DNA of 64,000 bases from MWCO01 sp964488865 (GCA_964488865.1 CAZAWR010000053.1:1-64000), one strand, 5' to 3'; counted from the first letter of the stretch, positions 25,108-33,970 are shown. The notes: generated by a model from the letters alone, not told the origin. A program made the numbers and translations.

Positions 25108-26433
25108 ATGATGCGCATCTCCGTTTTCGGAAGCGGGTACGTGGGGTTGGTGACCGCCGCGGGCCTTGCCGACATGGGCCATCGCATCCTGTGCGTGGAC
25201 ATCGACGAGCCCCGCGTGGCGCGGTTGTGTGCGGGGGATGTCCCGTTCTTCGAGCCGGGCCTCGCGGACCTGGTGCACCGCAACTTGCGCGGGGAACGCC
25301 TGCGTTTCGCGACCGCGCTCGACGACGAGTTCGCCTCGGCCGACGCGCACTTCGTGGCGGTGGGCACCCCGCCCATGGCCGACGGTCGTGCGGACACGTC
25401 CGCCGTGTTTGCCGTGGGACGAACCCTCGCGAAGCGCGTCGCGAAGGGGGGTGTCGTAGCGGTCAAGTCCACCGTGCCTGTCGGCACCTGCGACGCCCTA
25501 CAGAAGCTCTTGGACGAGATGTGCCCGCACCGCATGCGGGTGGCGTCGAACCCGGAGTTTCTCAAGGAGGGGGCGGCGGTCGATGACTTCTTCCGGCCTC
25601 ACCGTGTGGTCATCGGCGTGGACGAGCGTGAGACCGGGGACGAGATGCGCGAGATGTATCGCCCGTTGCAGCTCTCCAGCGAGCGGGTGATCGTGATGAG
25701 CCGCCGGTCGAGCGAGCTCACCAAGTACGCGGCGAACTCGATGCTCGCCACGCGCATCTCCTTCATGAACGAGCTGGCGAGGTTGTGTGACACCATCGGC
25801 GCCGACATCCACTCCGTGCGTGCCGGCATCGGCAGCGACGAGCGCATCGGTCGTTCGTTCCTCTACGCCGGGCCGGGCTACGGGGGGTCCTGCTTCCCGA
25901 AGGACGTGTCCGCGCTGATCCATCTGGGACGAGACGCCGGCGTGTCTCTCGGGGTCGTCGAGGCCGTCGCGAAGGCGAACGAGTCCCAGCGGCTGTACGT
26001 CTGGGACAAGATCCGATCGCTCTTTGCCGACGGGGTGAAGGGCAAGACGGTGGCCGTCTGGGGATTGGCCTTCAAGCCGATGACGGACGACGTGCGGGAC
26101 GCGCCGGCTGGGACGATCGTGGAGAAGCTCTTGGAGGCTGGTGCGAAGGTCCGAGCGCACGACCCGGAGGCCGCCGAGAACTTCGCTGCCGCGTATGCGC
26201 CCGCGAGCGATGCGATGAGCTATCACATCAACGAGTACGAGGCGCTGGACGGGGCCGACGCGCTGGTGTTGATGACGGAGTGGCGTCACTTCCGCAACCC
26301 CGATTTCCGCGAGATGAAGCGTCGGATGCGGGGCAACGGGATCGTGGACGCGCGGAGCATCTGGACGATGTTCGGGCTGGGCAAGGCCGGGTTCGTGTAT
26401 CGGACGATCGGGTCGCCGACTGCGAACAGCTAG
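25108..26433 (+). CDS. ugd: UDP-glucose/GDP-mannose 6-dehydrogenase family enzyme
   Basis: The enzyme makes two successive NAD-dependent oxidations of a sugar nucleotide C6 to a uronate. The 441-residue protein has ISVFGSGYVGLVTAAGLADM (NAD fold), KSTVPVGTCDAL, NPEFLKEGAAVDDF, the hinge helix with Lys in LTKYAANSMLATRISFMNE, and the catalytic Cys in GPGYGGSCFPKD (about 262). The C-terminal fold follows with AFKPMTDDVRDAP. It lies only 12 bp from secG with GAGGAGG between, so it is cotranscribed. UDP-glucose is the default substrate; UDP-GlcNAc is possible given the sugar-nucleotide genes nearby. Confidence 0.95.
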   Translation: MMRISVFGSGYVGLVTAAGLADMGHRILCVDIDEPRVARLCAGDVPFFEPGLADLVHRNLRGERLRFATALDDEFASADAHFVAVGTPPMADGRADTSAVFAVGRTLAKRVAKGGVVAVKSTVPVGTCDALQKLLDEMCPHRMRVASNPEFLKEGAAVDDFFRPHRVVIGVDERETGDEMREMYRPLQLSSERVIVMSRRSSELTKYAANSMLATRISFMNELARLCDTIGADIHSVRAGIGSDERIGRSFLYAGPGYGGSCFPKDVSALIHLGRDAGVSLGVVEAVAKANESQRLYVWDKIRSLFADGVKGKTVAVWGLAFKPMTDDVRDAPAGTIVEKLLEAGAKVRAHDPEAAENFAAAYAPASDAMSYHINEYEALDGADALVLMTEWRHFRNPDFREMKRRMRGNGIVDARSIWTMFGLGKAGFVYRTIGSPTANS

Positions 26434-26434
26434 A

Positions 26435-26589
26435 CCCAAATCAAGCGCTTAGCGCTGTTTTTCTAAGGGTGCTTTCGCAAAGCCCCCTCGCCGCGCTCAC
26501 CGCGGCTCACCCCAAGACGCCTCGCCTTCGGCTCGGATAGCCCCAAACCCAAGCACGTTCTTCGAAAAGTGCTTGATTCGGGGACTAGC
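26435..26589. repeat. Dispersed structured repeat, copy 1
   Basis: The interval 26457-26589 is about 90% identical by eye to 46765-46895. It contains three inverted repeats: CCGCG-CTCAC-CGCGG, the GCC-TTC-GGC hairpin, and a terminal hairpin CAAGCAC (26550-26556) with GTGCTTG (26569-26575). In the other copy this stem is CAAGCCC/GGGCTTG, a compensatory change. This copy also has 16-bp imperfect terminal inverted repeats (26435-26450 against 26567-26582). It lies between convergent genes, and so could end transcription from either side, although there is no T-tract. Confidence 0.85.
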
Positions 26590-26596
26590 CAGAATC

Positions 26597-27526
26597 CTAC
26601 TTGGGTCCCTTGCCGAACCATCGTTCGAACCGCTTGCGCGCTGCGGACACCGTGCGGCTGACGAACGCGCCTTTGAGCGGCATGTCCCTTCCGAACACGC
26701 GTTCCTCGGTGCCGACCAGCCAGAGCTTGCCCGGGTCGCCGCGCCAGTCGTACTCGACCTCGACCACGGGAACGTAGCGAACCACGAGCCGTTGTCGAAC
26801 GATGCGGGCCGGCAGGGTGGCTTCCTTTCCCGCCACGAGATCGCGTACCTGCCCTTCGAACTCGGGGTCCGAAGGGCCCCTGCCGCGGTACGCCCCCGTG
26901 GTCGCGTCGTAGGTCGCCACGTCCATTCGGGGAATGTCCAGGTGCAGCAGCTCGTCGCGCGTGGCCTGGGCCATGACCTCCGCAGGCACGGGTGCGCCTC
27001 GATCGACGAGCGTTTGTGCGTCGTGACGTCGGAGGACCTCCACCACTTGCAGCTCGACGAGGCGCCCCTGGCCCTCGCATGCGTCGCACGTGGACAGGCC
27101 GGTGCCGTGACAGGAGAGGCACGGACGGCGGTAGCCGAGGGTTCCCTCCCCGCCGCACTCGGGGCAGCGCGTCTTGGATTCGCCCGAGCAGACGGTGCAG
27201 GTCTTGGTCTGCTCGGTGCCTGCGATGTCGACCTCAGTGGACGTGTCGGCGAGCTCGAGGGCGAGGTCGAGCTCGAACGACCAAGGATCGAGGGTGCCGG
27301 TGAGGGTGGGCGTGCGCTCGGGGGCATCGGCCCCCGCGGCCCGCACGACGCGTCGCAGGTGGCGCTCCTCGAACAGCGTGTCGAGCTGTGCGCTCCACAC
27401 GCGAGTGTGTTGCGCGGAGGTGGGGTCGACCTGGTGCAGCACGTGACCGCCGAAGCTCATCTCCTGAGAGGCGTGGCGATCGAGTGCGGACCGGATGCGG
27501 GCGAGGGTGGAAGGTTCGACGGTCAT
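26597..27526 (-). CDS. Protein with DnaJ-type Cys-rich zinc finger
   Basis: The 309-residue cytosolic protein has a helical/beta N-terminal region. About residues 105-155 form a DnaJ central-type zinc domain with four CxxCxG motifs: CTVCSG, CPECGG, CLSCHG and CDACEG. A C-terminal beta-rich domain with basic tail (RKRFERWFGKGP) follows. No J domain is present, so it is not a complete DnaJ. Such isolated zinc domains act in protein binding or thiol chemistry in other families. ATG 27526 is taken at the first in-frame methionine. It is divergent from the glycosidase-like lipoprotein gene. Confidence 0.82.
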   Translation of the reverse strand: MTVEPSTLARIRSALDRHASQEMSFGGHVLHQVDPTSAQHTRVWSAQLDTLFEERHLRRVVRAAGADAPERTPTLTGTLDPWSFELDLALELADTSTEVDIAGTEQTKTCTVCSGESKTRCPECGGEGTLGYRRPCLSCHGTGLSTCDACEGQGRLVELQVVEVLRRHDAQTLVDRGAPVPAEVMAQATRDELLHLDIPRMDVATYDATTGAYRGRGPSDPEFEGQVRDLVAGKEATLPARIVRQRLVVRYVPVVEVEYDWRGDPGKLWLVGTEERVFGRDMPLKGAFVSRTVSAARKRFERWFGKGPK

Positions 27527-27621
27527 GGTCAGGTCGCCATGGTAGCAAGTTCTTGGTGATGGGAGGACGGGCTGATCTCACCTGGTCTTTACAGCCCGGT
27601 CGGCGGTGTCATGATGGTCGG

Positions 27622-28689
27622 ATGCGGACGCGAAGGAGCATGATTTGGGCCTTTACGATGCTCGCAGCTTGTGGGGGGCCGGATGCGCCTCGCGCACGGC
27701 AGCCGGCCCCTCCGGCCTCGCGCGAGGTCCCCGTGGTGTCGGAACCCGCGCCGGCTCCCGCAACGACGGAGGCTGTCGCGCCGCCACCTGCCGAACCGCC
27801 TGCTGCCGTGGACCCGTTCGCGGGCACCGCCTTTCCGCCTCCGGACTTCACGCCACCGCACGAGCGGTCGGCCAAGGAGGGGGATGGCAAGTGGGTTCGG
27901 ATGGGGGACGCTAGCAAGGGGGAATCGGCGGCGAAGGAGCCCGCTGTGCTGTTCCGTACGACGGTGCACCCGCATCCCGTCAGCAAGTTCATCAGTGTGA
28001 CGATCGCAGCCATGGATCTGAAGCACACGTCGTTGCACCTGGTCGCGGGCACGGACGACCCTGGGGCGGACAAGGCGCCGAGGCCGCGCGGGTTGGTTCC
28101 TCCAGAGCATCAGGCCGAGCTCGTGCTCGTGCACAACGGGGGATTCAAACCGCAGCACGGCAACTGGGGCATGATGGCCGACGGCGACCCCGTGGTTCCT
28201 CCTCGCGACGAGGGCTGCACCGTCCTCGTCACGCGCGACGACAAGGTGGTGATGGGGACCTGGACGGCGGTGGCTGACCGTGCGGACCAGGCTCGTACCT
28301 ATCGTCAGACCCCGCCGTGCTTGCTCGAATCCGGGGCGATCCACCCGCGGCTGCTCGCGGGCGACGCTCGTCCCTGGGGTGGCACGGCCAAGGACCTGAA
28401 GACGCGTCGTCGCACTGCCATTGGGCTCGACGCCTCCGGGCGTGTGCTTCTGTTCGGGATGGGGGACGAGGCGGACCCGAAGCTGCTGGCCGAAGCGATG
28501 AAGCAAGCGGGCGCGGCGCACGCTGCTCAGCTGGACATCAACTACAACTGGACCCGGTTCCTGCTGTTCGGGACCGTGGACGGGACGCTGCAGGTCACCT
28601 CCACCCTGATCCCGAAGATGGTACATCGCAAGCGCGGGTACGTTGCGTTGAGCGAGGACCGGGACTTCTTTTACCTCAAGCGCAGGTGA
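27622..28689 (+). CDS. Phosphodiester glycosidase (NAGPA)-domain lipoprotein
   Basis: The 355-residue protein starts with a basic n-region and lipobox MLAACGG (Cys about 17), then an Ala/Pro-rich linker (20-75). The C-terminal 250 residues resemble the NAGPA/phosphodiester N-acetylglucosaminidase fold: VLVHNGGFKPQHGNWGMM, RTAIGLDASGRVLLFGMG, and LAEAMKQAGAAHAAQLDI. In the family the last motif is usually LDGGGS; here it is LDINYNW, so activity is uncertain. ATG 27622 is chosen over 27640 because the shorter version loses the basic start and has its ribosome site one base from the ATG. Confidence 0.75.
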   Translation: MRTRRSMIWAFTMLAACGGPDAPRARQPAPPASREVPVVSEPAPAPATTEAVAPPPAEPPAAVDPFAGTAFPPPDFTPPHERSAKEGDGKWVRMGDASKGESAAKEPAVLFRTTVHPHPVSKFISVTIAAMDLKHTSLHLVAGTDDPGADKAPRPRGLVPPEHQAELVLVHNGGFKPQHGNWGMMADGDPVVPPRDEGCTVLVTRDDKVVMGTWTAVADRADQARTYRQTPPCLLESGAIHPRLLAGDARPWGGTAKDLKTRRRTAIGLDASGRVLLFGMGDEADPKLLAEAMKQAGAAHAAQLDINYNWTRFLLFGTVDGTLQVTSTLIPKMVHRKRGYVALSEDRDFFYLKRR

Positions 28690-28722
28690 GGTTCGCGGCC
28701 GTGGTACACTGGCTGCCATCCC

Positions 28723-29439
28723 ATGCGTGGATGTCACTTGCCCATCGTTCTGGTCGCGACACTCTCGCTCGTGGCCGCGTCTTCGTCGTGCACCCTCGAC
28801 ACGGAGGGGACGGGCCTGGGTGGCCTGGGCGGGCAGGGCGCGACGGGTGGCGTGGCGGGAACCGGAGGAACCCACGTCTGGCCTGACGGTTCGACCGGCG
28901 GGACCGGCGGTGTCGAACCGGATGCGAGCGTCGACGCGGGCGACGCGGGCGACGCGACCCCCGACGTGACCTCGGAAGCGTCGATCGAAGCAGCCACGGA
29001 CGTATCGAGTGATGTCGCGGTGGACGTGGTGCCGGACGTGGTGCCGGACGTGGTGCCGGACGTGGTGCCGGACGTGGTGCCGGATGTCGTGCCGGATGTC
29101 GTGCCGGATGTCGTGCCGGATGTCGTGCCGGATGTCGCGCCGGATGTCGCGGTGGATGTCGTGGTGGATGTCGTGGTGGATGTCGTGGTGGAGCCGCCGC
29201 CCACGTGCAACGAACTGTTCGGGGATGCCAGCCAGTACGTTTACTGCGAGGAGACGGCGAACACTTGCAAGTTCTCGGCGAGCACGGCGGGCAGCAATTG
29301 CAAGGCGATGTGCGAGTCCCTGGGTGGCACGTGCGTGGGGGCGTGGGACAACGGGTCGGACCCTTGCGGGGTGATCTCCTGGAACGACACCTGCGACACG
29401 AACCGGGGTACCGAGATCTGCGAGTGCACGCGCCCCTGA
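28723..29439 (+). CDS. Lipoprotein with DVVP tandem-repeat stalk
   Basis: The 238-residue precursor has a signal peptide with lipobox-like AASSSC, a Gly/Thr-rich segment, and then a stalk of 14 four-residue repeats (Asp-Val-Val-Pro nine times, then DVAP, DVAV and three DVVV). A C-terminal Cys-rich domain of about 75 residues follows with eight Cys, from CNELF to CECTRP. The layout is a lipid anchor, a rigid or extended acidic spacer, and a small disulphide-bonded head. Start ATG 28723 gives the signal peptide. It lies 33 bp after the NAGPA-type lipoprotein, probably cotranscribed. No known head domain. Confidence 0.85.
   Translation: MRGCHLPIVLVATLSLVAASSSCTLDTEGTGLGGLGGQGATGGVAGTGGTHVWPDGSTGGTGGVEPDASVDAGDAGDATPDVTSEASIEAATDVSSDVAVDVVPDVVPDVVPDVVPDVVPDVVPDVVPDVVPDVVPDVAPDVAVDVVVDVVVDVVVEPPPTCNELFGDASQYVYCEETANTCKFSASTAGSNCKAMCESLGGTCVGAWDNGSDPCGVISWNDTCDTNRGTEICECTRP
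29023..29190 (+). repeat. 12-bp coding tandem repeat, 14 units
   Basis: Five identical units GACGTGGTGCCG (29023-29082) are followed by four identical GATGTCGTGCCG (29083-29130), one GATGTCGCGCCG, one GATGTCGCGGTG and three GATGTCGTGGTG (to 29190). All encode Asp-Val-Val/Ala-Pro/Val. Homogeneous blocks with different synonymous codons point to separate expansions by slippage, and copy number may differ between strains. Confidence 0.95.
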
Positions 29440-29461
29440 TGCAGGGCAGGGAGCTTGGGAC

Positions 29462-29488
29462 CGAGGGCTCGAGGAACGGACCCTCGGC
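29462..29488. terminator. Inverted repeat between convergent genes
   Basis: CCGAGGG at 29462-29468 and CCCTCGG at 29482-29488 form a perfect 7-bp stem with a 13-base loop. It lies in the 58-bp gap between the DVVP lipoprotein and the convergent beta-helix lipoprotein gene. There is no T-tract, so termination is only a guess. Confidence 0.3.
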
Positions 29489-29497
29489 GGCGACCTG

Positions 29498-31393
29498 TCA
29501 CGGCTCCTTCAACACGTTCCCCAAGGCGTTGTTCGAGAAGGTGTTGCTCGATTCGATGTCGTCGTTGAACTGGGCCCAATATCCCAGGTAGATGGCATAC
29601 TGGGCGCTGTTTCGGAGGGTGGAGTTCGTGACGGTCAGGGCCACGCCGTGGCTGTCGGACCGAGCATGGATCAAGCCGTTTTCCCCGAAGCCGGTCGCGC
29701 CGCCGAACTCGACCGTCACGTAGTCCAGGGCGTTCGCGCCGTTGAGCGTCGTGTCGAAGATGATGCTGTTCCAGTAGCCGGCGGTCTTCTCGATGCCGCT
29801 GATCGTGATGGGCTGCTGGGCCGTGCCGACCGGATGTAGGCGTGCATCGTCGGCTCCCATGCTGATCCAGCCGGCTTGCGGCAGCAGAAGGGTTACCCCG
29901 GGGGCCAGCGTCCAGACCTTGCTCACGTTCAGATAACTCTCGAGCTCGTACGGCACGCCGAGGTCCAACCACGTCACGGTCTTGCTGACGTTGCCGTCCC
30001 GTACCCGCAGGTGGTCGACTCCGTTGCCGGTGTAGGCCGACCCGGTGTCGAGAAGGTGGACCGCCTCGGAGCCGACGCTCGCCGGACCGAGCGTGTTGTC
30101 GGTGAACGTGTTGTTCTCGAAGAGGGGGGTCGCGAAGCTCCCGGTCAGGTACAAGCCGAACCCCTCGCTCTCGTGAATGGTCGTGTTCGAGAGGCTCAGC
30201 GTGACGCCGTGGCTGTCGGCAATCGCCTTCACGCTAGCCCCGTCGAAGTCATGGTCGGTGCTGCCGGCATGTTCCACGGTAACGTAGTCGAGCCTGTTGT
30301 CCGCGTGGTTGGTGGTGTTGAACACGATGCCGGTCCAGAAGCCCCGCTCCTGTGACTCGCCGGTGAACACAATGGGGTCTTGTTCGGTGCCGACCGCATG
30401 CAGGGCAGCGACGTCGCCGTTGACCTTGATCCACGCATCGGCTGCCATGATCAGCCGGTTCGGGGCGTCGATCGTCCACGGCGAGTCGACGTTCAGGTTG
30501 CCACTGAGGTGGAAGGGCACCCCGAGCGCCTTCCAGCCTCCGTTCTTGGTAATCCGGTTGGTTCGGACCCAGATCTCGTCGACGTCGTTGCCGGTGTAGT
30601 CCGACGTGTCATCGAGCAGCCCGGCGACGTCGGAGTCCACGCTGGCGGGTCCGAGCGCATTCTTGGTGAACGTGTTGTTTGCGAACGCGGTCAGTTCTGC
30701 GCTTCCCACGAGGTAGAGCCCATAGCCCTCGCTCTCTCGAATGGTGGAGTTGGTGAGGCTCAGCCGCAGGGCGCGACTGTCCGAGACGACCTTGATCGCG
30801 GCCGCCTCCGCATCGCTTGTCCTGTCGCCAGCGTACTCGATGGTGACGTAGTCCAGCTCATCATCCGCGCCTTCCGTGAGGCTGAGCTCGATGCCCTTCC
30901 AGAAGCCGCGCTCGGCCTGGTCGCCCGTGAGGCAGATGGGCTCCTCCTCGGTTCCGGCCGCGATCAACGCCTGTTCGGCAGAGAATCGCAGCGCCGTGCC
31001 CTGGGCGAAGAGGATGGTGACGCCTGGCGCGAGGGTCAGGGTCACGCCCGCTCCGATGACCGGGGTCTTGCTCGCGAGGTAGCAGCCCTTGGCGAGCGTG
31101 GTGGAGGCATCGAAGCGGTCCGGCAATGCCTGGCACGTCGGGCGGATGGCGTCGATGTTCCCGCAGGCGTCGACCACGGAGGCGTCGGGGCTGGTGTCGG
31201 GGCTGGTGTCGGGGCTGGTATCGGGCGCAACGTCCGGCTCGGCATCGATGCCAGCGTCCGTGTCGGCCTCGGGTCCACTATCGAGCGTGGCGTCGGCTCC
31301 CGCGTCCGACGTCGGTTCGTCCGACGCGGGGTCGCTGCAAGCGATCAGGAGTGTGGCGGGCAAGATCAAGGACCAGACATAGGCGTTCTTCAT
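29498..31393 (-). CDS. Beta-helix lipoprotein with three tandem modules
   Basis: The 631-residue precursor has lipobox TLLIAC, an Asp/Pro/Thr-rich linker with PDTS repeats (about 45-80), and three modules of about 170 residues. Each module has a 'tP-x-x-G..tL..APG/LIM' entry, 'RGFWKGI/GFWTGI/GYWNSI', 'LDYVTVE-aG' and 'SLTNSTIRESEGYGLYL' type strands, as in right-handed parallel beta-helices of the pectate-lyase superfamily. No catalytic residues for polysaccharide cleavage were identified. ATG 31393 with GGAG 9 bases upstream is preferred; the frame extends to 31525 without signal features. It is probably a surface carbohydrate-binding or adhesive protein. Confidence 0.82.
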   Translation of the reverse strand: MKNAYVWSLILPATLLIACSDPASDEPTSDAGADATLDSGPEADTDAGIDAEPDVAPDTSPDTSPDTSPDASVVDACGNIDAIRPTCQALPDRFDASTTLAKGCYLASKTPVIGAGVTLTLAPGVTILFAQGTALRFSAEQALIAAGTEEEPICLTGDQAERGFWKGIELSLTEGADDELDYVTIEYAGDRTSDAEAAAIKVVSDSRALRLSLTNSTIRESEGYGLYLVGSAELTAFANNTFTKNALGPASVDSDVAGLLDDTSDYTGNDVDEIWVRTNRITKNGGWKALGVPFHLSGNLNVDSPWTIDAPNRLIMAADAWIKVNGDVAALHAVGTEQDPIVFTGESQERGFWTGIVFNTTNHADNRLDYVTVEHAGSTDHDFDGASVKAIADSHGVTLSLSNTTIHESEGFGLYLTGSFATPLFENNTFTDNTLGPASVGSEAVHLLDTGSAYTGNGVDHLRVRDGNVSKTVTWLDLGVPYELESYLNVSKVWTLAPGVTLLLPQAGWISMGADDARLHPVGTAQQPITISGIEKTAGYWNSIIFDTTLNGANALDYVTVEFGGATGFGENGLIHARSDSHGVALTVTNSTLRNSAQYAIYLGYWAQFNDDIESSNTFSNNALGNVLKEP

Positions 31394-31705
31394 AAGCGAT
31401 ATCTCCATTTCAAAGCATGCGGGACGAGGAGGGCCCCCATGCAGTTGGGTGGAGGAAACGTCGCCCCACCTTTTTCCAGCATACGATACGCCGGGCAGTT
31501 CCTTCCTTCTCTGGAATTTTTGCAACGGGGGCCAGGACCGGCCATGTCTGTGACGGCTCAGGGCGCGCGTGGCCTTGTCGGCAAGGGCAGCGGAAGGAGC
31601 CGACGCCCTACACGGCGTCGAGGCGAGCGGGGATGAGGAGAACGGAATGCTCGATCGATCAGGCCCGTTCGGGGGAACGGAGCCTTGGGCGGGGCCTAGC
31701 GGGGG
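31394..31705. other. 312-bp intergenic region
   Basis: It lies between two minus-strand genes. No gene is convincing here; frames on both strands are low in coding character. It should contain the promoter of the beta-helix lipoprotein. No hairpin or operator stands out. Confidence 0.6.
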
Positions 31706-31915
31706 TCAGGACGCAGCCCCTTTGCGTCGGGTGGAGATGCCGAGCAGCGTGTACGCAGGGCAGAATCCGATCGCGCCGGTAAACAGGGGGACGAGGCCGA
31801 GGAGGCCCCACAGCGTCTTGGGACCGACGAACACGAGGCTCAGCAGCGCAAGGCCCACGACGATGCGCGCGACTCGCTCGAAACCGTGCGCGTTTTTCTG
31901 AAACAGGTTGCTCAT
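31706..31915 (-). CDS. YgaP/DUF2892-type small membrane protein
   Basis: This 69-residue inner-membrane protein has two hydrophobic segments (IVVGLALLSLVFVG and LLGLVPLFTGAIGFCPAYTL). The N-terminal 'NAHGFERVARIVVG' and the GFCPAYTLLGIST end are typical of the DUF2892 (YgaP transmembrane) family. The Cys-Pro-x-Tyr motif is the hallmark. It lies 78 bp downstream of the choice-of-anchor-type lipoprotein gene on the same strand. Family members are often linked to sulphur or rhodanese functions, but no rhodanese domain is present here. Confidence 0.9.
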   Translation of the reverse strand: MSNLFQKNAHGFERVARIVVGLALLSLVFVGPKTLWGLLGLVPLFTGAIGFCPAYTLLGISTRRKGAAS

Positions 31916-31993
31916 AACTCGATTCGATGAAGGGGCGGCAGCATGCGTCGCTCCTGCCTGGGCATGGGCGGAAGAGTCGAGGAGCGGCCTGAG

Positions 31994-33715
31994 CTACCGG
32001 GGATTGGCTTTGGGGGCGGTGGCGACGGTCGGGGCGCTCGATAGCCACCTGAAGTTGTCGATGATCACGGACGAGTCCATCACGCCGTCGCCCGAGTCGT
32101 AGATGGCGAACCGGAGGGTCACGGTAGTTCCTGGGGTTGCGGGCACCTGGGTGACGAGCCAGCCGGTGGCGGCGTGCGGCGAGGACTCCGTGTCAGCGCC
32201 GAAGCCGGTGCCCTCGAGCATGTCGGTGCCCAACGAGCAGGTGAACGTCTTGCCGCCGTTGATGCAGGGCGGTCCCCCCGCGCAGCCGCACACTTCGAGC
32301 AGCGAGGTGTTCACGCTGATCGGGTTGCCGGCGACGTCGAAGCAGATGTTCCCGTCGGCTTGTCCCGCGGGCATGGGCGAGATCATGGCGACGAAGAAGT
32401 CGTTGTAGGCGCTGCAAATGTAGCCCGGCCATTCGTAGGTGTAGAAGGTGTGGTCGAACGAGAACCCGGTGGCGTGGTCGGGTACGGTGAGCTCGACTTG
32501 GAGCCCGACCCCGTCGCGACACTGTCCCGAGGTCATCCCGGGGCACGCGGGGGATTCCTTGGGAAACCCCTGGGGGTGCGAGCATGTGTACCCCTTGTCG
32601 TAGCCCGACGGGCTCTGGTAGCCGGGATCGCCGGGACGACGCGCGGTGCCGGAGGACAGGGCCAGCAGGGACGCGCCTTCCTGCGCGCTCACGTTCGGCC
32701 CGAAGGCGGGCAGGATGCCGTGGCCCACCGCGAAGTTCGGGTTCGAAGGAGGCACCGACCCGTCCGGCATCACCCAAGAGGCGGACACGACCCCAGCGCA
32801 TATCCCCAAGGCGCGCGCGGCTTCCAAGGGGTCGTTGCTGTCCAGCACCAGCCCCGTGTCGCACGTCTCGCACGCACCATCGACGCACGCCCCGGTGCAG
32901 ATGTTCCCGCAGTTGCCACAGTTCGACACCGTGCTGAGATCGGTCTCGCACCCGTTCGAAGCGACGCCGTCGCAGTCCGCGAAACCCTCGTTGCACGCCG
33001 TCTCGCACAGTCCTTGCTCGCAGCTGCCCGTGCCGTTGGCGAGCGTGCAGCTCACGTCGCACCCCCCGCAGTGGTCGACGGAATCGAGGGCCGTTTCGCA
33101 CCCGGTAGCGACGGAGCCGTCGCAATCGCCGAAGCCGTCGTCGCACTCGATCTCGCACACCCCCGCTTCGCAGCGAGCGAAGGCGTGGGTCGTGCTGCAG
33201 ACGTCGCCGCAGGCGCCGCAGTTCGTGGCGGTGCCTAGCTCGGTCTCGCAGCCGGTGAACGCGAGATCGTCGCAATCGTCGAAGCCGTCATCGCAGTCGA
33301 GCACACACTTCCCCGTCTCGCATCGGGCCGAGGCGTTGTTTCCGCCACAAACGTCATCGCATGAGCTGCAGGCCACGTCGGTGCCGAGCTTCGTCTCGCA
33401 CCCGTTCGCCGCCTGCCCGTCGCAGTCGTCGTAGCCTTCCGGACACGCGGGGACGCAGGTGCAAGCGCCCCAGGTCCCGTCCGCTCCGCAGACCTGGGTG
33501 CCCGAAGGCTGGCCCTCGCAGGCGCAGGCCCGTTCGTCCCCGGCGTTGCATGTGGTCGGTGCGTCCGAATCCTGTCCCGCGTCGGGATTGCCCGCGTCGG
33601 GACTGCCCGGGTCCTCTGCGTCATCGCCCCCACAAGCGGAAGCGATCGTGCCCACGAGCACCAGACCCAGGCCCGTGCAGAACCTGCGCAGGTTCGTTGA
33701 CAGGGTAGCTCGCAT
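31994..33715 (-). CDS. Cys-repeat lipoprotein with choice-of-anchor-type domain
   Basis: The 573-residue precursor has lipobox GTIASACGG and an Asp/Pro linker. About residues 88-290 hold four Cys-rich repeats of about 47 residues, each with 'C..GF.DCDG....GCET.L.....C..C...C.......C..G.C' (for example CDDGFDDCDDLAFTGCET). The C-terminal 290 residues resemble the 'choice-of-anchor L' domain, with GVGLQVELTVPDHATGFSFD and NDFFVAMISP strands and a VDNFRW-like end (IIDNFRWLSS). Such proteins are typical of Myxococcota surfaces. It may precede the DUF2892 gene in one transcript. Confidence 0.88.
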   Translation of the reverse strand: MRATLSTNLRRFCTGLGLVLVGTIASACGGDDAEDPGSPDAGNPDAGQDSDAPTTCNAGDERACACEGQPSGTQVCGADGTWGACTCVPACPEGYDDCDGQAANGCETKLGTDVACSSCDDVCGGNNASARCETGKCVLDCDDGFDDCDDLAFTGCETELGTATNCGACGDVCSTTHAFARCEAGVCEIECDDGFGDCDGSVATGCETALDSVDHCGGCDVSCTLANGTGSCEQGLCETACNEGFADCDGVASNGCETDLSTVSNCGNCGNICTGACVDGACETCDTGLVLDSNDPLEAARALGICAGVVSASWVMPDGSVPPSNPNFAVGHGILPAFGPNVSAQEGASLLALSSGTARRPGDPGYQSPSGYDKGYTCSHPQGFPKESPACPGMTSGQCRDGVGLQVELTVPDHATGFSFDHTFYTYEWPGYICSAYNDFFVAMISPMPAGQADGNICFDVAGNPISVNTSLLEVCGCAGGPPCINGGKTFTCSLGTDMLEGTGFGADTESSPHAATGWLVTQVPATPGTTVTLRFAIYDSGDGVMDSSVIIDNFRWLSSAPTVATAPKANPR

Positions 33716-33837
33716 GATCTTCGACCCTCCTTTCTCGACGCGTGAACAAGCCCAACGTCTGACTTTATAGGATGGAGAGCTGGGAGGGAACCCATCGGCT
33801 CGAGTTCACACGCCTCATCCCGGTATCGATTTCGAGC

Positions 33838-33935
33838 ACCCTGTACCGAACAGGGTCACGTGGGAACCGGAAACCGAAGCACTTGCCCATTCCCTGCCCC
33901 CGGCTCCGCAATCACCAGTTCGGTTTCGGCTCCGT
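33838..33935. repeat. REP-like dispersed repeat, copy A
   Basis: Positions 33871-33922 match 46700-46751 with about six differences by eye, sharing the core GCACTTGCCCATTCCC and CCCGGCTCCGCA. Just upstream is a separate perfect hairpin, ACCCTGT-ACCGA-ACAGGGT (33838-33856). The left part (33850-33870) is an imperfect inverted copy of the right part, so the unit can fold back. It lies in the 255-bp gap between two minus-strand genes. Confidence 0.65.
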
Positions 33936-33970
33936 GTGATCCTGCTCAGGGGCTCCTCGATCCTCGTTCT

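Noticed and set aside
26457..26589. Rho-independent terminator for ugd
   Set aside because: The hairpins lack a T-tract and the second copy lies between divergent genes, so a plain terminator does not explain it.
29023..29190. Possible CRISPR-like array
   Set aside because: The units are 12 bp with no spacers and are translated in frame as part of a lipoprotein stalk.
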